This document shows positions 31,724 to 43,141 of a stretch of 64,000 nt of DNA, piece after piece. The notes beneath the pieces are model-generated. The model searched no databases. It was not told the origin of the DNA and saw nothing but the letters and a program-made list of their open reading frames with translations. The stretch comes from Guadua angustifolia (lineage: Eukaryota; Streptophyta; Magnoliopsida; Poales; Poaceae): contig CM070508.1 of assembly GCA_036346375.1 (NCBI GenBank), positions 19,102,852-19,166,851 of the forward strand, read 5' to 3'. Both the position numbers and the translations under genes were made by a program. Every line of letters starts with the position of its first letter. Position 1 is the stretch's first letter.

Positions 31724-33025
31724 CGCCGCGGGGGAGGTCCAACGCGCGTTGGACGGCGTCGCTCGTCCAACGCGCGCTAGACCGTCTGATTGGTGATGTT
31801 GCAAAATACTCTCCACACGACTAATAATCGCATCGGCTCGGCTCAGACAGGCCGCTCGGCTGCAGCTAGCCTCCAGCGTTCTTTGTTGGCCTTAATCTTG
31901 CGGCTCCGCGGCGGCCTACGCGCACGACGTGAGTTAATGCAGAGGCGCCTGGGAAGGGACCTGCAAAACACGACGCGCTAGGTTTTCCTCGATCCACTGC
32001 CCTTCCGACTGTCGACGCGCATGGCCTAGTAGTTGCCGTCGGTGAGGACCTACGCGTGTTCAAATGCATCATAGTGAGCACGAGCTCTTCTATTTAGAAT
32101 TTCCAGGATTTGTAAAGTTGCTCCTAGTTTTGCTCAACTAGCTCTTGTTGCGGGTCGATCTTCATCTTCTTTTACTCAACCAGCTGTTCCTGCAGTTCAA
32201 ACTTTTCGTGAATGAGCTTATTGTATTTGTTGAGTTAATCTTGTTGTTCAATAGTCTAGTCTGCGTCAGTTTTGGTTTGAGTCGGATGTTCAGTATGCTT
32301 AGAGTCTTTCGACTCGAAGGTTCAAATTCTGTTTGTGTTCAATAGTGTCCGTGTCCGTGCGGATTAGTAATAGTTAAAGTATATGTTTAGGAGTTGGCAA
32401 ATTCTGCGAAGTTCATCCGGATTGCAATCCGAGTCAATCTTGATGTATGTAAGTTTTGAGTATAAGTATTAGCGGATCAATGAGAAAAGCAAAAATTCTG
32501 CCCCAAAAATACAATCTGTGCAAGTTGCTTGTTTTCGCCAAAGTAGTTATGTGCTTCATTGTGTTTTGCCGAGAGAATCATCTAAAGTCGTATTGTTCTT
32601 TGGGAAGTATATGCCAACAGATATCAATGAGAAAAGCAAAAATTCTGCCCCAAAAATACAATCACGCAAGTTGCTTGTTTTCGCCAAAGTAGTTCTGTCC
32701 TCCATTGTGTTTTGCCGAGAGAATCATCGAAGTCATATTGTCGCCGAGAAGGTCGAAGATCGAGGCGTTTGCGATTTTTCGTTGAGAACTTGAGGCACCT
32801 CCGCGTTAACTCACGTCGTGCGTGTAGGCTGCCGCGTGGAGCCGCAAGATTAAGGCCAACAGCAGCAGCGTGGAGGCTAAACATGGCGCTGAGCGGCTCT
32901 GTCTGAGCCGAGCCGATGCGATTATTAGTCGCGTGGAGAGTATTTTGCAACATCACCGATCAGACGGTCTAGCGCGCGTTGGACGAGCGACGCCGTCCAA
33001 CGCGCGTTGGACCTCCCCCGCGGCG
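31724..33025. mobile_element. Mutator-like (Pack-MULE-like) element with ~230-bp inverted repeats
   Basis: Ends read CGCCGCGGGGGAGG and CCTCCCCCGCGGCG. The left 230 bp are the reverse complement of the right 230 bp with few changes. The 9-bp sequence GTAGAAAAC flanks it at 31715-31723 and 33026-33034. Long terminal inverted repeats with a 9-bp duplication are diagnostic of Mutator-like elements. The duplication lies inside the old Copia RNase H reading frame. No transposase is present, so it is non-autonomous. Its interior holds a 147-bp-period duplication. Confidence 0.92.
32476..32745 (+). repeat. Two-unit tandem duplication inside the Mutator-like element
   Basis: Units start at 32476 and 32623, period 147 bp. 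About 120 bp of each pair is nearly identical, including AAAAATTCTGCCCCAAAAAT and TGTGTTTTGCCGAGAGAATC. The duplication is unique to this element in the window. Confidence 0.88.
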
Positions 33026-33152
33026 GTAGAAAACAAACCGTATATAGTTCCTCGTTCTAGCACAAAGGCAGGGCATAAGTCGCTAGCTAATGCCACTGCC
33101 AAACTTGTTTGGTTGCAGTCCCTACTCTGCGAACTTGGCTTTGGGTCTAGGC

Positions 33153-33552
33153 CATGGTTTGCAAAATCAAAGTAAAAAAACTGCAGCGAAATTTGCAGTA
33201 CGGTTTTCGCAAAAATCGCTTAAAAACCGTCAGAAACAGAAGGGTTAAGAAATTAAAAAAAATTGAAAAAATAAAAAAAATCAAAAATGAAAAACCGCTT
33301 AGTTTTCCCAAAAAACCACTCAGTTTTCATGAAAAACCAAACCGACCAATTGAATGTTCTTCAAAAACGGTTTTTGAGAGGGTTTCAACGAAAACCGAGG
33401 TTTTCCACGAAAAACCGCACACATAATTTTTTTCAAAATTTTTAAATTTTTTTTAATTAGAATGATTTATCGAACGGTTTTGAATCTCGAACTGGAGCGG
33501 TAAGGTCGAAAACCACGGTTTTCGAGCGGTTTTCGCCAGTTTTGTTAACCCT
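33153..33552. mobile_element. 400-bp Mutator-like MITE, target duplication GGTCTAGGC
   Basis: The element lies between two copies of GGTCTAGGC (33144-33152 and 33553-33561) within the old Copia relic. Its ends read CATGGTTTGCAAAATC and TTTTGTTAACCCT, similar to the AGGGTTCAAAAT ends of the AT-rich family. Internal sequence is AT-rich with repeated AAAACCG and CGGTTTT motifs. There is no coding capacity. Confidence 0.75.
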
Positions 33553-33735
33553 GGTCTAGGCAGCCTAAACTTTGGTTTGCTAATTGGGGTCTACGTTTTT
33601 GTCAATGAATCCAGTCTTCCACTCAAGGGCGAAGCACGTAGAAGTTGATTTCCGTCTTGTTCAAGAGAGTGTGGCTCGCAATACGCCTGAAATCTGCTTC
33701 ATATCATCCCAGGATCAAGTTACGGATATATTTAA

Positions 33736-35082
33736 CTAAGCGAGGTGCTTCTATGCATTACACTTTGAAAGTTGTATTAATATTATAGTATGAATGAAGG
33801 GTATATGATTATTAATTACTTATTGAATTGCTTCAAGATTTGTGCAACTCGTATTTGGAGGTGATGTATAAAAGCACTACTCATGTACTAAACCTATAGA
33901 AAACCCACAATTTGCAATCCTGAAGCGCAATCTGAATCCTGTAGCTTTGTATATCTGATCGCTGTCTGTAATCTTAACAACTAAGTTACTAACCGTATAA
34001 TCTCCGTTGATGGCACTGTTACCCATATATATATAATTGAGAAGTAATCGCTCCCGATCCCAATCTACTTTCTATTAGGTTTCTTTACAGCATGTTGTTA
34101 CATTGAGAAGTAATCCATGTAGCAGCTTTCATCCAAAATTATGGTTGGATTACACAATATGATGAATAGAACATGCGTTAAAATTGTAATTGTGCTAGTA
34201 GTTTCGTAAACGGCATCTCGCGGCTATTTCTCATGCGTGACAGTGCGAGGCGATCTTTTTGACCTGTAGCTCGGTAGGATGCCATTTTTCGTGGTGGTGA
34301 TCATCACTACGGAGATCACACAATTTGACACTTTGCTGTGGACGAGCAAATGTTCCTCTCTTTTCCCAATGTGCAATAATTGCTAAATGGCACTGGATTG
34401 TTTTTTTTATTAACAAGCACTCAAAATTTTTTTATCTATTAGATATTGCTTTATGATCCGGTTGTGTTTTTATCATTTTGACTTATGATCTATGTTCTTG
34501 TTTATTGTGTTTCTTATAGTTTGTTGAGAGTGCTCAGAGAGAATCTAAGTGTTTTCTTACTAAATAGAAATCAAATTTTGAGCCTCTAGATCTAGATCCG
34601 ATTGATAAAAATCATTTTGTCTCCTCTTTTTCCATTCAAGTACTATTCTATCAAGAAGTACTCAATTTTTTAAGGTATTGAACGAGAACATTATTCTTTT
34701 CTACACGACCATTTTACATCAATTATGCACTAGTTGTACACAAATAAAATTATTTTAAAAAATGATGTGACATTTCATAAAAATATTATTCTTTTCTACA
34801 TGGTCTTTTTCATCAATTATGTACTAGTTTTAAACAAAATGAGTTAAGTAAAAAATAACGTGATAATTTATAAAAAAAAAAGAGGAACAACACAAACTAG
34901 GCAGTGGTAACTAGCTAGATGAGTGCTCCGCGGACAGCGGCCTAATTTGTTCTTACTGCTCAGACTCCGTTCAGTTAATTTAGAACTATTGACCAACTTA
35001 TCAGATCAGTCAGTCTTATGGAACATGTATCAATTCATGCACCCGCCGCGCTCGTGTTAACCTGATCAATCGGGCTCGACGA
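33736..35082. other. Unassigned AT-rich DNA
   Basis: The first few hundred bases may be the downstream part of the old Copia relic, including its LTR, but no matching LTR is present. No gene or RNA could be supported. A two-unit tandem duplication is listed separately. Confidence 0.4.
34690..34879 (+). repeat. Two-unit 95-bp tandem duplication
   Basis: Units begin ATTATTCTTTTCTACA at 34690 and at 34785. Shared blocks include CATCAATTATG and CTAGTT. The units have diverged by perhaps a fifth of their positions. Confidence 0.7.
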
Positions 35083-36560
35083 TTACGCGCTTGACTTCTC
35101 TCTCAGTTGAGCCTCCTGCCAACCACGTGCAAGCCAGTAGAAAAGCACGACATTTTGCGAAACAGCAGGACATGGGCGCCGTGCGGAGCGTGGACTAGCG
35201 TTGCATGCTCTGGGTCGGCCGGCCAGCCATAGCATGACAGAATTTTCGAGGTTTACATGGGAATCGAACCCTTCGCACGCACCGAGCGGCAGCGTACGTT
35301 TCGTCGTCCCTACACGGTTGCAGCCTTGCAGGGCGCAAACCACTGCAGGGAAAAATTTATGACCCCCAAAAGAATGGTCCAACATGGGCGGACGGTCCCA
35401 TGTGGAAGGGAACACCACCCCCTTCCCGCCTCCTTTCTCCCAGATCGATCCCCCGGTGTCGGAGAAGAGAGCCTGCACCGCCGCACTGAAGGATGCCGCA
35501 GTCTTGGGTTCGACTTGGAGATGGTGGGCCGCCGAAGCCGCCGGCCGGGGCAATTTTTGCGTGAGCCCACCCGGCCCCGGCCACCACGTACGTGAGAACT
35601 GAGAAAGCGTCACCCAATGGCAACGATCGGAGCGACTGTTCAAGGCTGCGAGCCATCGAGCGAGAGCGCGACGGTGCGTCCCTAACCCTAGGCGGCGAGC
35701 CAGCAGCGATTGGGGGTTTGGGGCAGCCAGTGGCGTGGTAAATCGGGCATGTCCGCGCCTGGAGGAGCTTGGGGCAGCACCGCAGAGCACAGAGGCTTGG
35801 GTCTTGTGCTTGCCGGCTTGGGGCGGCATCGGCGATTGGGGCTTGGAGGCGTCCGGTAGTTGCCGCAATACCGGCGGCGGCTGGGGCCTGGAACGTGGAG
35901 AGTTGAGGCGTTGAGCAGATCAATGGAGGGCAGAGGCGGGCCACGGGAGCAGACGCCGCCCGAAGCAGGCAGCAGCTGAGAGTGGACACTGAGACACAAG
36001 AAATGAGCAAGCAAGGCAGGAATAAGATGCGAGAAAAGCTCCAAACTCTTTATTCTTTGCTTTTCACTTGTCAAAATCAAATGGAATGTTGGAATGGATT
36101 GTGATTAAATGTTCCTCTCAAATCCCATGTCAACCTCAGATTGATTATTTCGGCATGGGTAGATTGATCAATTCCCTAATTATGTGGCTCTATTGTAGGA
36201 ATTTATTGAGATTATATCACATTTGATTTGCTCTGTAGTTTATAGTTAACGGAAATATTAATTTTGTATGTAAGGATTAAGTTCTTGCTTGGTGCTCACT
36301 GCCCTATTTTGTTCTTTCAGAAATTCTACTAAGCAACAATCATCCTGAAATCACTACCACATAAAATTTGTTCATCGACAGAATCCATGGAAAGATCGTG
36401 TCTCAGATGTACATGGAGTAACATGGGCGCTTAATGCATCTAGGATGTTTGCATATTCCAAAAGGATCCATTTTATTAGTTCATTGAGCACATGTTCTCT
36501 GGAAAAAAAAAGATCGTTAGTTGAGCAATAACGCAATTGAAACGGAGAACTTCATGTCTT
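35083..36560. other. GC-rich then AT-rich unassigned DNA
   Basis: From 35200 to 36000 the DNA is GC-rich and open in several frames on both strands, the longest being 261 codons on the minus strand (35083-35868). The translations are low-complexity (Ala, Pro, Arg, Ser) with no domain, and the frames overlap each other. It may be a decayed gene 5' region or captured sequence. I could not support a coding call. Confidence 0.35.
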
Positions 36561-37606
36561 CATCGAGCAAAACACACCATTGAGCCAGGGCCGAGTGACC
36601 AAACTATAGCGGAGTGCGGCGAGGCGGCGGCATGCCTGATGAGGAAGTGGCACACGATGAGGCGGCAACGAGCGTGAGTCCGCCGCTGATCATCAATAGT
36701 AATACAGCGCAGAGAAGCTGGCCTGCACATTTTTACGGGGCTGGCCACGAACCCCGGCCATACGTATCCAATGGCCATATCATTTTCCCGGGCTTCCTAG
36801 CTCTTCAAGATCTCGCTAAATTCCGTCCAGTGATCAGTATACATCGATATCAGTTGATCGGAAGCCAATCTAAAGTGTTTGTAACAAGCCAAAGTTGAGC
36901 AAAATCCAGTGCAATGACGGTGATGTGCTATGTACACAAGTACAACTATAGACAATGTTAAAGAAGGGAACAGTATAGAAAAGAACGCATTGTGAATTTG
37001 TGATTTGGACCGTCTGCTATAGCAATGGATGGTTCAACCAACAGGAGCGCGCAGCAGGGCCAGGGAGAATGAAACAGATGCCACCGACCTTTCCAGGCCA
37101 CCCGATTTTGATCCAATAACCTATAGATACTAGATAAAATGCCGCACGTTGCCGCGGATGACTTCGCAAAGAGATTCGAATTTAAATACACCTATGTAAA
37201 TAGACTCTGAAAATTTAAAAATCTATAGAAGTGAATATGAAAAAAATTTAACACAAATGTCACTTGAAATGAATAAAAAAAAGCAACCGAACTTCGTTAG
37301 TTTAACGGAGAGAGAAAAAGTTTTTTAAAAAGGAAACCAAAATTTGTAAAAAGGAAACAAATCCTAAAAAAAGAAAACCAAAATTTAAAAGAAGAAGAAG
37401 AAAGCACTGTAGAAAATCTTTAAAAAAGAAAAGAAAAAGGGAAAATACTATAGCGCCCAGAAAAAGAGAAAATACTGTAGCATAAGCATCGTATAAGCTA
37501 CAGTGCCCATGCGCCGTGTGGCTGCCCTCTGTGGACTCTGTCCAACAATGTTAGCACCTTTAGATGTCGGCAGTCTAGTCTGCGACATATTAGGGCTGTG
37601 CCGTGC
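36561..37606. other. Unassigned DNA with an A/G-rich tract
   Basis: There is no recognisable gene. 37265-37460 is rich in AAAA, GAAG and AACCAAAATT runs. Two short frames (36614-36898 plus, 36560-36778 minus) overlap and lack domains. Confidence 0.4.
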
Positions 37607-38307
37607 AGGGTTCAAAATCTTAGTGAAATTTTAGATTTTTGTTAGGGCCGAGGTTCCAAATCTCGGTGTAGTAAAAAAAAGTAAAAAATGGTAAATTTCA
37701 CTGAGATTTCGATTTTTTGACCTGTTTACATCGTTTTTGGACTGAATTTCCCATCAAATTTTTGTGGAAAATTTTAATGCCTTTTGTGAGAAATACATAT
37801 GAAAAGTTTACAAAAAATACAAATCAAATTATGTATCCCTAACACTAAATCCTAACTTAGATTTCGGTCTAAATCCTAAACTCTAATTTTGATTTCGGCA
37901 TAAAGTCTAAACCCTAACTTGGAATTCGGCCTTAAACGATGTATTTCAGCCTAAATCCTAGATTGGATTTCGGCCTAAACCATAAATCCTAACTTGGATT
38001 TTGGTATTAAATGATGTTAGTCTTAAATTATATTTCGGCTTAAACCCTAAACCATAACTTGGAAATTTTATGTGCAAATACTTAGTATTTAATTTGCATT
38101 CAAATAGATAGAAAATGTAGATAAATACTTGCATAATTTTTCAAAATTTTCCAATTTTTTCTAGCCTCGGGAGGCCAGTTTACATGGTGTCCCAAAATCA
38201 TCGAAATTTTGATTTAATGTTCAAAAATTTTAGATTTCAAATTTATTTTTTAAATTTTGGTCAAATTTTAACCGAAATTATACAATCTCATCGAAAATTT
38301 GAATCCT
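37607..38307. mobile_element. AT-rich Mutator-like element, copy C
   Basis: Ends read AGGGTTCAAAATCTTA and AAATTTGAATCCT, the inverted pair of the family. The flanks GTGCCGTGC and GGTGCGTGCC resemble a degraded 9-bp duplication. The interior has a run of repeated phrases such as AAACCCTAACTTGGA and ATTTCGGCCTAAA. No coding capacity is present. Confidence 0.55.
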
Positions 38308-39440
38308 GGGTGCGTGCCGACCGTCGTTTCTATCTGTAATCCGTTCGGGATCCTATCTCAGCCAGAGACGCTGGTACCGTATTTGCCATCTACAAAGACA
38401 TCGAGATTCCTGTGTACGTATACACAATCACACGTGGACCTGACCAGGGCCAGTGCCCTCTGCCAGGTAGTATCATTGCAGGGAGTACCCGAGGGGCTAT
38501 CACTCATGTTTTATGGCCGCATGCTAGCTGATAAAAACGCATATCTATCTACCCCTTCCATATATACTACCACTATTTCTACAAATCTAGCCTCTCGTAT
38601 ATGTATTTATAAATTTGATCATCTTCTTTATCATGCCCAGAGAGTGGGAAGGTCACTGGAGCCCAAGAGCTCGGATAACTACAGGAGCAGAGCATGGTCC
38701 ATCGTGATAAGATCTCTTCCGCACTATCGAAGAGTGGCAGTAAGTTACTGTGCGCGCTGTCGCAGCTCAGCTACGCTCTAGCACCCATTCCCGCGGTCCC
38801 TTGCCCTCCTGCAGCGTCAATGACCTTCCGTATTACTTGAACATGGTAGGGAATATATATCGTCTGCCGCACCTTCCAAAATAAAAAAGAAATCGAATTT
38901 ATGTGTGTATATATAGTTTGATTAAAAAAATAATACACATAAGCTAGATAAGCGATGATTTTGAATCATACGCCACTGACAGGATATGTGCAGTCGTCGT
39001 CAGTATGACAGTATCCAAACTCCGCTTCAACGTCCAAAGTACCTGCTCTAAGATATACTACTAGCTAGACTACTAGCAAGCAACGCCGAACGATAAGCAG
39101 CACGCAAAGAAACGCCCGCTGTACACGTTTCCCTGTCTCACACACTTATATGGAAGCCTATGCATTGAGATGGTAACATAAAGGCGACAGAAGGATGGAT
39201 GGATGGATGGAGCGTCACATCCACGTCCGCGTCTAGTCGTTCCATGCATGCATTTCCGTGTCCCATGGCAAATACTCCTGTTTCCTTGTAGGCGTCGCAT
39301 ATATTGCGTCGATCGTCTAACCCAATGGCGCCTAAACCCAACAGAAGTACACGTGACAGACCGGCCGTAACCCTGAGTTGCGCGTCTGTGTGCCGCACGC
39401 ACGTAGAGCTGTGCTGATGTGTACCACTCTCTTGCTAAAA
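38308..39440. other. Unassigned intergenic DNA
   Basis: This is balanced-composition sequence with a GGAT microsatellite (about 39193-39212). Frames at 38299-38781 (+) and 39073-39402 (-) have no recognised domain. Nothing further can be supported. Confidence 0.45.
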
Positions 39441-39535
39441 TAGTGTAGATCTAGAAGTAAATAAAATGATAAATAATTATCATTTACTTTTATTTATATT
39501 TTAATATTTTTATCACTTTTAAATAGTGATACATA
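39441..39535. mobile_element. Small AT-rich MITE-like hairpin, second copy
   Basis: AAAATGATAAATAATTATCATTT forms a near-perfect palindrome core, and the outer parts are related to 19940-20055 (TATTTTAATATTT). It is likely a small MITE; no duplication was confirmed. Confidence 0.4.
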
Positions 39536-39950
39536 AAAGTTCTTCGGTTCCTCCCACGAATAAAAAGAGAGCGGCACAGGCGGACGGTTGATCACATGGC
39601 GTGGCACAGTGGTTGGTTGTGTTGTACCCCTGCACGCGTAGGTACGTACATGGCGCCTCTTGCTTTGCATGCCAAGCGCGGTTAGTCTTATCAGCGAGCA
39701 CACCCATAGGTGCATGTGTGTGAGGAAATACGCAAGGACTAATTGGACTAGCCGTCCAGTGACGGGGAGGCCGTAAGTGGCGAGAGCCAATACCTCGAAA
39801 TGTCTTAAAACTCTTAACACTATATCCACCAGTGGATTCATTTCCCTGCAGGGTGGGCAACTGTTTAGGCTTCCAGGCGATGTGCAACTCTGTGTCGCAT
39901 ATACTACGAAAATAAAATTTCTCGGGTAATCTTTTTATCTTGAACAGTTA

Positions 39951-41681
39951 GGCTATTCCCAGTGCATGGTAACATACCCATTTAATGCATGCCACATAAG
40001 CATTTTTGATGATGTGGCAAGAGAGTCAAGAGGGGAGAGAAGAAAACTGTATCTTGAGGAAGATACCACTTGAGCACGAAATCATAGACATTAAAACTTG
40101 AATCATCTAAGTGGCTTACAATTCATACTCTCATACATATCTAGCATTTAATTATCTTGTTTTTTTAGATGAAGGAAGATTTTATTAATTTCAAGAACAT
40201 TACATCAAGATGATACAAGTCCTTAAAATTTCTTCCGGCCTCTGCTTAACAAGAAGCACACAGCCTTTAAACAAAACAAAAAAGGAAAAAAAGAGAAGCC
40301 TTGATTGCTACCTGCCTGGATCGCAGAGCTCTCCCCCGTTTCATTGTATTGCTTAGCGAAAACATCATCAGAAATCTTCTCCGCGTAAGCAATCCGGCAG
40401 CTCCCTGGATTTCCAACATTCTGGGCGCCACGATCCGTGACCTGGATTTCCAACATTCGGGCGCCACCACCAAGAACACCGCGGCTATTTGAATCATTCG
40501 CCCCCAAAATCTCGACGCGATCACGGACTCCATACCGTCCATGACCACCAACTTAAAATCTTAGGGGACGAAGACCATCACGAGCAGGACAAAGTGGACC
40601 ACCATAGCTGCGACCATTAAATCGATCGCCACCAGCAGCCGCCGTTCCACCTGCCATGACTGCTTTAAATTGATTCTTAAAGCATCGTCACCCAATATCC
40701 TGCACATCCGGTTGCACATCGTCGAGATTGGACTCAGGAATAAGGCCAACATTGCTGCAAGAGGACTGGAATTTGCCTCCGGCAAAAGGAGCCGAAAATC
40801 TCCACGACAAATGCATCTTCTCCAAATTTGAAGAAGAAAGACGATACCTTGCACAATCCAACTCACCCTGCGAATTGCACATCCTTTCATCCGAAACAGA
40901 TTTCGCAAGGAAGGCCATCCGAAAGGAACGAGCACGACCGCCATGGCGTCGCCTCATCCAGATCCTCCCCCTCTCCCCCCAATTGGAAGAAACTATCCGA
41001 TCTTGTCCGATCCGCACGACCCGCCCAACAAGGAGCCACCGCCTCGGCCACCATCGGCCAGCGGCGGCGTGGGCCCACCGCCAGCAGCATACCCTCAGAG
41101 AGAAAGATAGATCCAGCCCGCCGCCGATCGGTTGTTGCGATCGGCCGGCCAGATCCATGGGCGAGAAGATCGCCGAGGATATGTCGCGCGACTGGTGGAT
41201 CGAGAAGATGCCGACAGAGCGAGCCTCGGCGCCGGGAGGCGGACGATCGAACTCGCAAATCATCGACTCGAAATGAACCGCACGGTGAAGGCGGCATCCC
41301 ATCACTCGCGCCCTTAGGGATAATCACCTCCCCGACGCGCGCCGCCACGCCGATGGCGCGACGCCTCACTTGAAGCGCCGAGCGCCAAGCGGCACGAGGG
41401 AATTTCGCATGTTTGGTCGTCATAGTAATCTCGTCTTTGATGGATGCCTCGTCGGAAATTGCCGAGAAACGGCCACCCACCACACCGCGGGACCTCCAAA
41501 ACCAGACCTCAAAGCACTCGAGAAAAAGCGAGAGCGACCCATCACCGTGGCCTTGAGCGCAGAGGGCTCCGCCGTGGTGGGCTCCTGATCGTCTCTCAAT
41601 CGCATTTGCTGTATCTTTATAATATCATATGACATGGCAGCTTTAGATATTGTGACAAGATACAATACACTGTGAATAGCC
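39951..41681. mobile_element. Tourist-like MITE split by a retroposon
   Basis: Ends read GGCTATTCCCAGTGCATGG and its inverse CAATACACTGTGAATAGCC. Both are flanked by TTA (39948-39950 and 41682-41684), the duplication of PIF/Harbinger Tourist elements. Removing the insertion at 40159-41601 leaves a MITE of about 290 bp. The two halves also share ATGACATGGCA/TGCCACATAAG type subterminal sequence. Confidence 0.72.
40159..41601 (-). mobile_element. LINE-like retroposon inserted in the MITE
   Basis: On the minus strand the insertion ends in a poly-A tract (plus-strand T run at 40160-40166) preceded by TTAATAAAATCTTCCTTCAT, like 3' ends of grass LINEs. Flanking sequences GCATTTAATTATCTT (40144-40158) and GCATTTGCTGTATCTT (41602-41617) look like a 15-16-bp target duplication with changes. 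Open minus-strand frames of up to 205 codons (40688-41305) and 198 codons (40887-41483) are present, with ORF1-like basic composition but no reverse transcriptase. It is a truncated or non-autonomous copy. The LINE class is an inference. Confidence 0.55.
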
Positions 41682-41689
41682 TTAAACAG

Positions 41690-43065
41690 GTAAGTTAGTC
41701 CATATGCTCCTAAAATATCCTTCGCCTGTTAGCCAAACGAGGGTATCGTGTTGCTTGCGTTTCTCAATGCAAAGAAAGGGCGACAGGGTAACATTAAAGC
41801 TAAACAAGAAAACACCACGCACGTGGTTTCCCAAATGCTGCCCTTCATGATCCCTAGCTGATAGCTTCTGGTCAAGTTAAAAATAAAGGGTGATGAGGAA
41901 CCCAATGAAGGCAAAGAGATTGCAACAGTGCCTGAGGATGAAACTGCCAGCAATTACAAATGGAGGTAGTACCACTAGTTAATACCACTTGACTATTGAG
42001 ACTATTGGCAAATGTTGCATTCATGTGCGCGTGTCCTAAGTCCTAACTATAGTAGCACTAAGCACTAGACCAAGCATGGGTGACTACTAATTAAGCTAAG
42101 GTAGCTACTAGAAAGTGTACAAACACCGAAACACCGACGAGTACGTGGCTAAATCTTTTTCTGGAAAGACCGGATCAGAGCTTTGACAATGCGGATCCAT
42201 GCATGTGGTTTCATGTCACGGGGCTCGAGAGAGGACAATAGACACTTGCCATGCACACATTCAACCTTTGCACTAATCATGACAACCTCCATTCGCGTAC
42301 TACAGTACAATAAGAGCATCTAGCCATCAATGCTAACAGTTACTCTGAACGTACGCAGTGAACCGTGCACACTGCCGCAAATTATAACAGCTATTCAATT
42401 AGGCCAAGTACGTAATAAACCAACCAAGCATGCGTGCCACCCTGTGATCGATGGGTCGATCCACGGCTATTTACACGTCACGTCGATGAGTTGTTACTCA
42501 GGCGCGAATAGTAACCGGCTGACAGCTAAAGTTCAAAAGAGGCCATGTTGGAGGTGACATCGTGGGTCACTCGTAGCAGCGAAGCCCCTCAAATCCTCAA
42601 TGGAGTGCACGTCTTAGCCTACCGAGCAATCGCCTGCACGGCTACGGGCGTAGGCAGCTTCGCCTTTTGCCGGCCACCGCCACTGTGCCGTGCATGTGCC
42701 CGTGCGACGTCGCTGTTGCGTCAAGATGATGGAGCCGCGCGCGAGCCTTCTAGTAGGGGCATGCAGGGGCCGGCGCGCATGCCTGCACGAGGGGGGCGAG
42801 AATATTTCCCAGTACGGCAGGCCTCGCAAGGACGAGAGGGGAGGGAAACCACACGTGAAGTCATGTATGCGCCCGTACGTGAAACGATCGGTGGAAGCGA
42901 ATCCAAGCCCCCATCCAAGCATGGGGCTGGAGAAATTACGTCTCTGCCCAGCCCTTCTTTAAAGATCACTGTGTGTTTTCTTTTTCACAAGATTCTAAAC
43001 ATCAGACACCGACTCCCTGGCTATTTATGTTCGGCCCTGCGGAGCGGCCCGCTGCCCAAACCACT
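41690..43065. other. Unassigned intergenic DNA
   Basis: This is host-like sequence, GC-richer from 42540 on. Overlapping frames on both strands (for example 42545-43132 plus) contain no domain. No RNA gene was seen. Confidence 0.45.
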
Positions 43066-43141
43066 GAGGCCTTGTTTGGAGGCCCAATCACGACCGGTCC
43101 ACAGGAATTCCGGTCTTGATTGGGCCTCCTAAACAGGCTCT
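43066..43141. repeat. Compact 76-bp inverted repeat
   Basis: GAGGCCTTGTTTGGAGGCCC with AATCA pairs with TGATTGGGCCTCCTAAACAGGC, about 25 bp per arm with few mismatches. It may be the remnant of a hAT-like MITE. The loop is about 26 bp. Confidence 0.75.

Larger units (their letters stand above)
26639..33735 (+). mobile_element. Old Copia RNase H fragment broken by three later insertions
   Basis: Joining the flanks of the insertions leaves pieces of a Copia RNase H domain. Piece one, 26639-26725, reads SSLLSAFADAGWADRLDD. Piece two, 31654-31723, reads STVGY then VVFFGRNLVSWSCRK. Piece three, 33035-33143, gives HKSLANATAKLVWLQ and LLCELGF. Piece four, 33562-33735, gives FANWG, then HVEVDFRLVQE and ISSQDQVTDIF. 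Residues fit the DADWAG, STxGY and LANATAE-type signatures of the family. Several stops and frameshifts are present, so it is a relic. Everything 5' of the RNase H domain is missing. This relic is the target for the elements at 26726-31648, 31724-33025 and 33153-33552. Confidence 0.75.

Noticed and set aside
35245..35285. tRNA-like T-arm motif GGTTCGATTCC on the minus strand
   Set aside because: No matching acceptor stem, D arm or anticodon arm could be placed around it.
35083..35868. 261-codon minus-strand frame
   Set aside because: Low-complexity, no domain, overlaps other frames of similar length on both strands; kept only as unassigned DNA.
40688..41483. Open minus-strand frames as a host gene
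   Set aside because: They lie inside an insertion with poly-A end and flanking duplication, so a retroposon is the simpler explanation.
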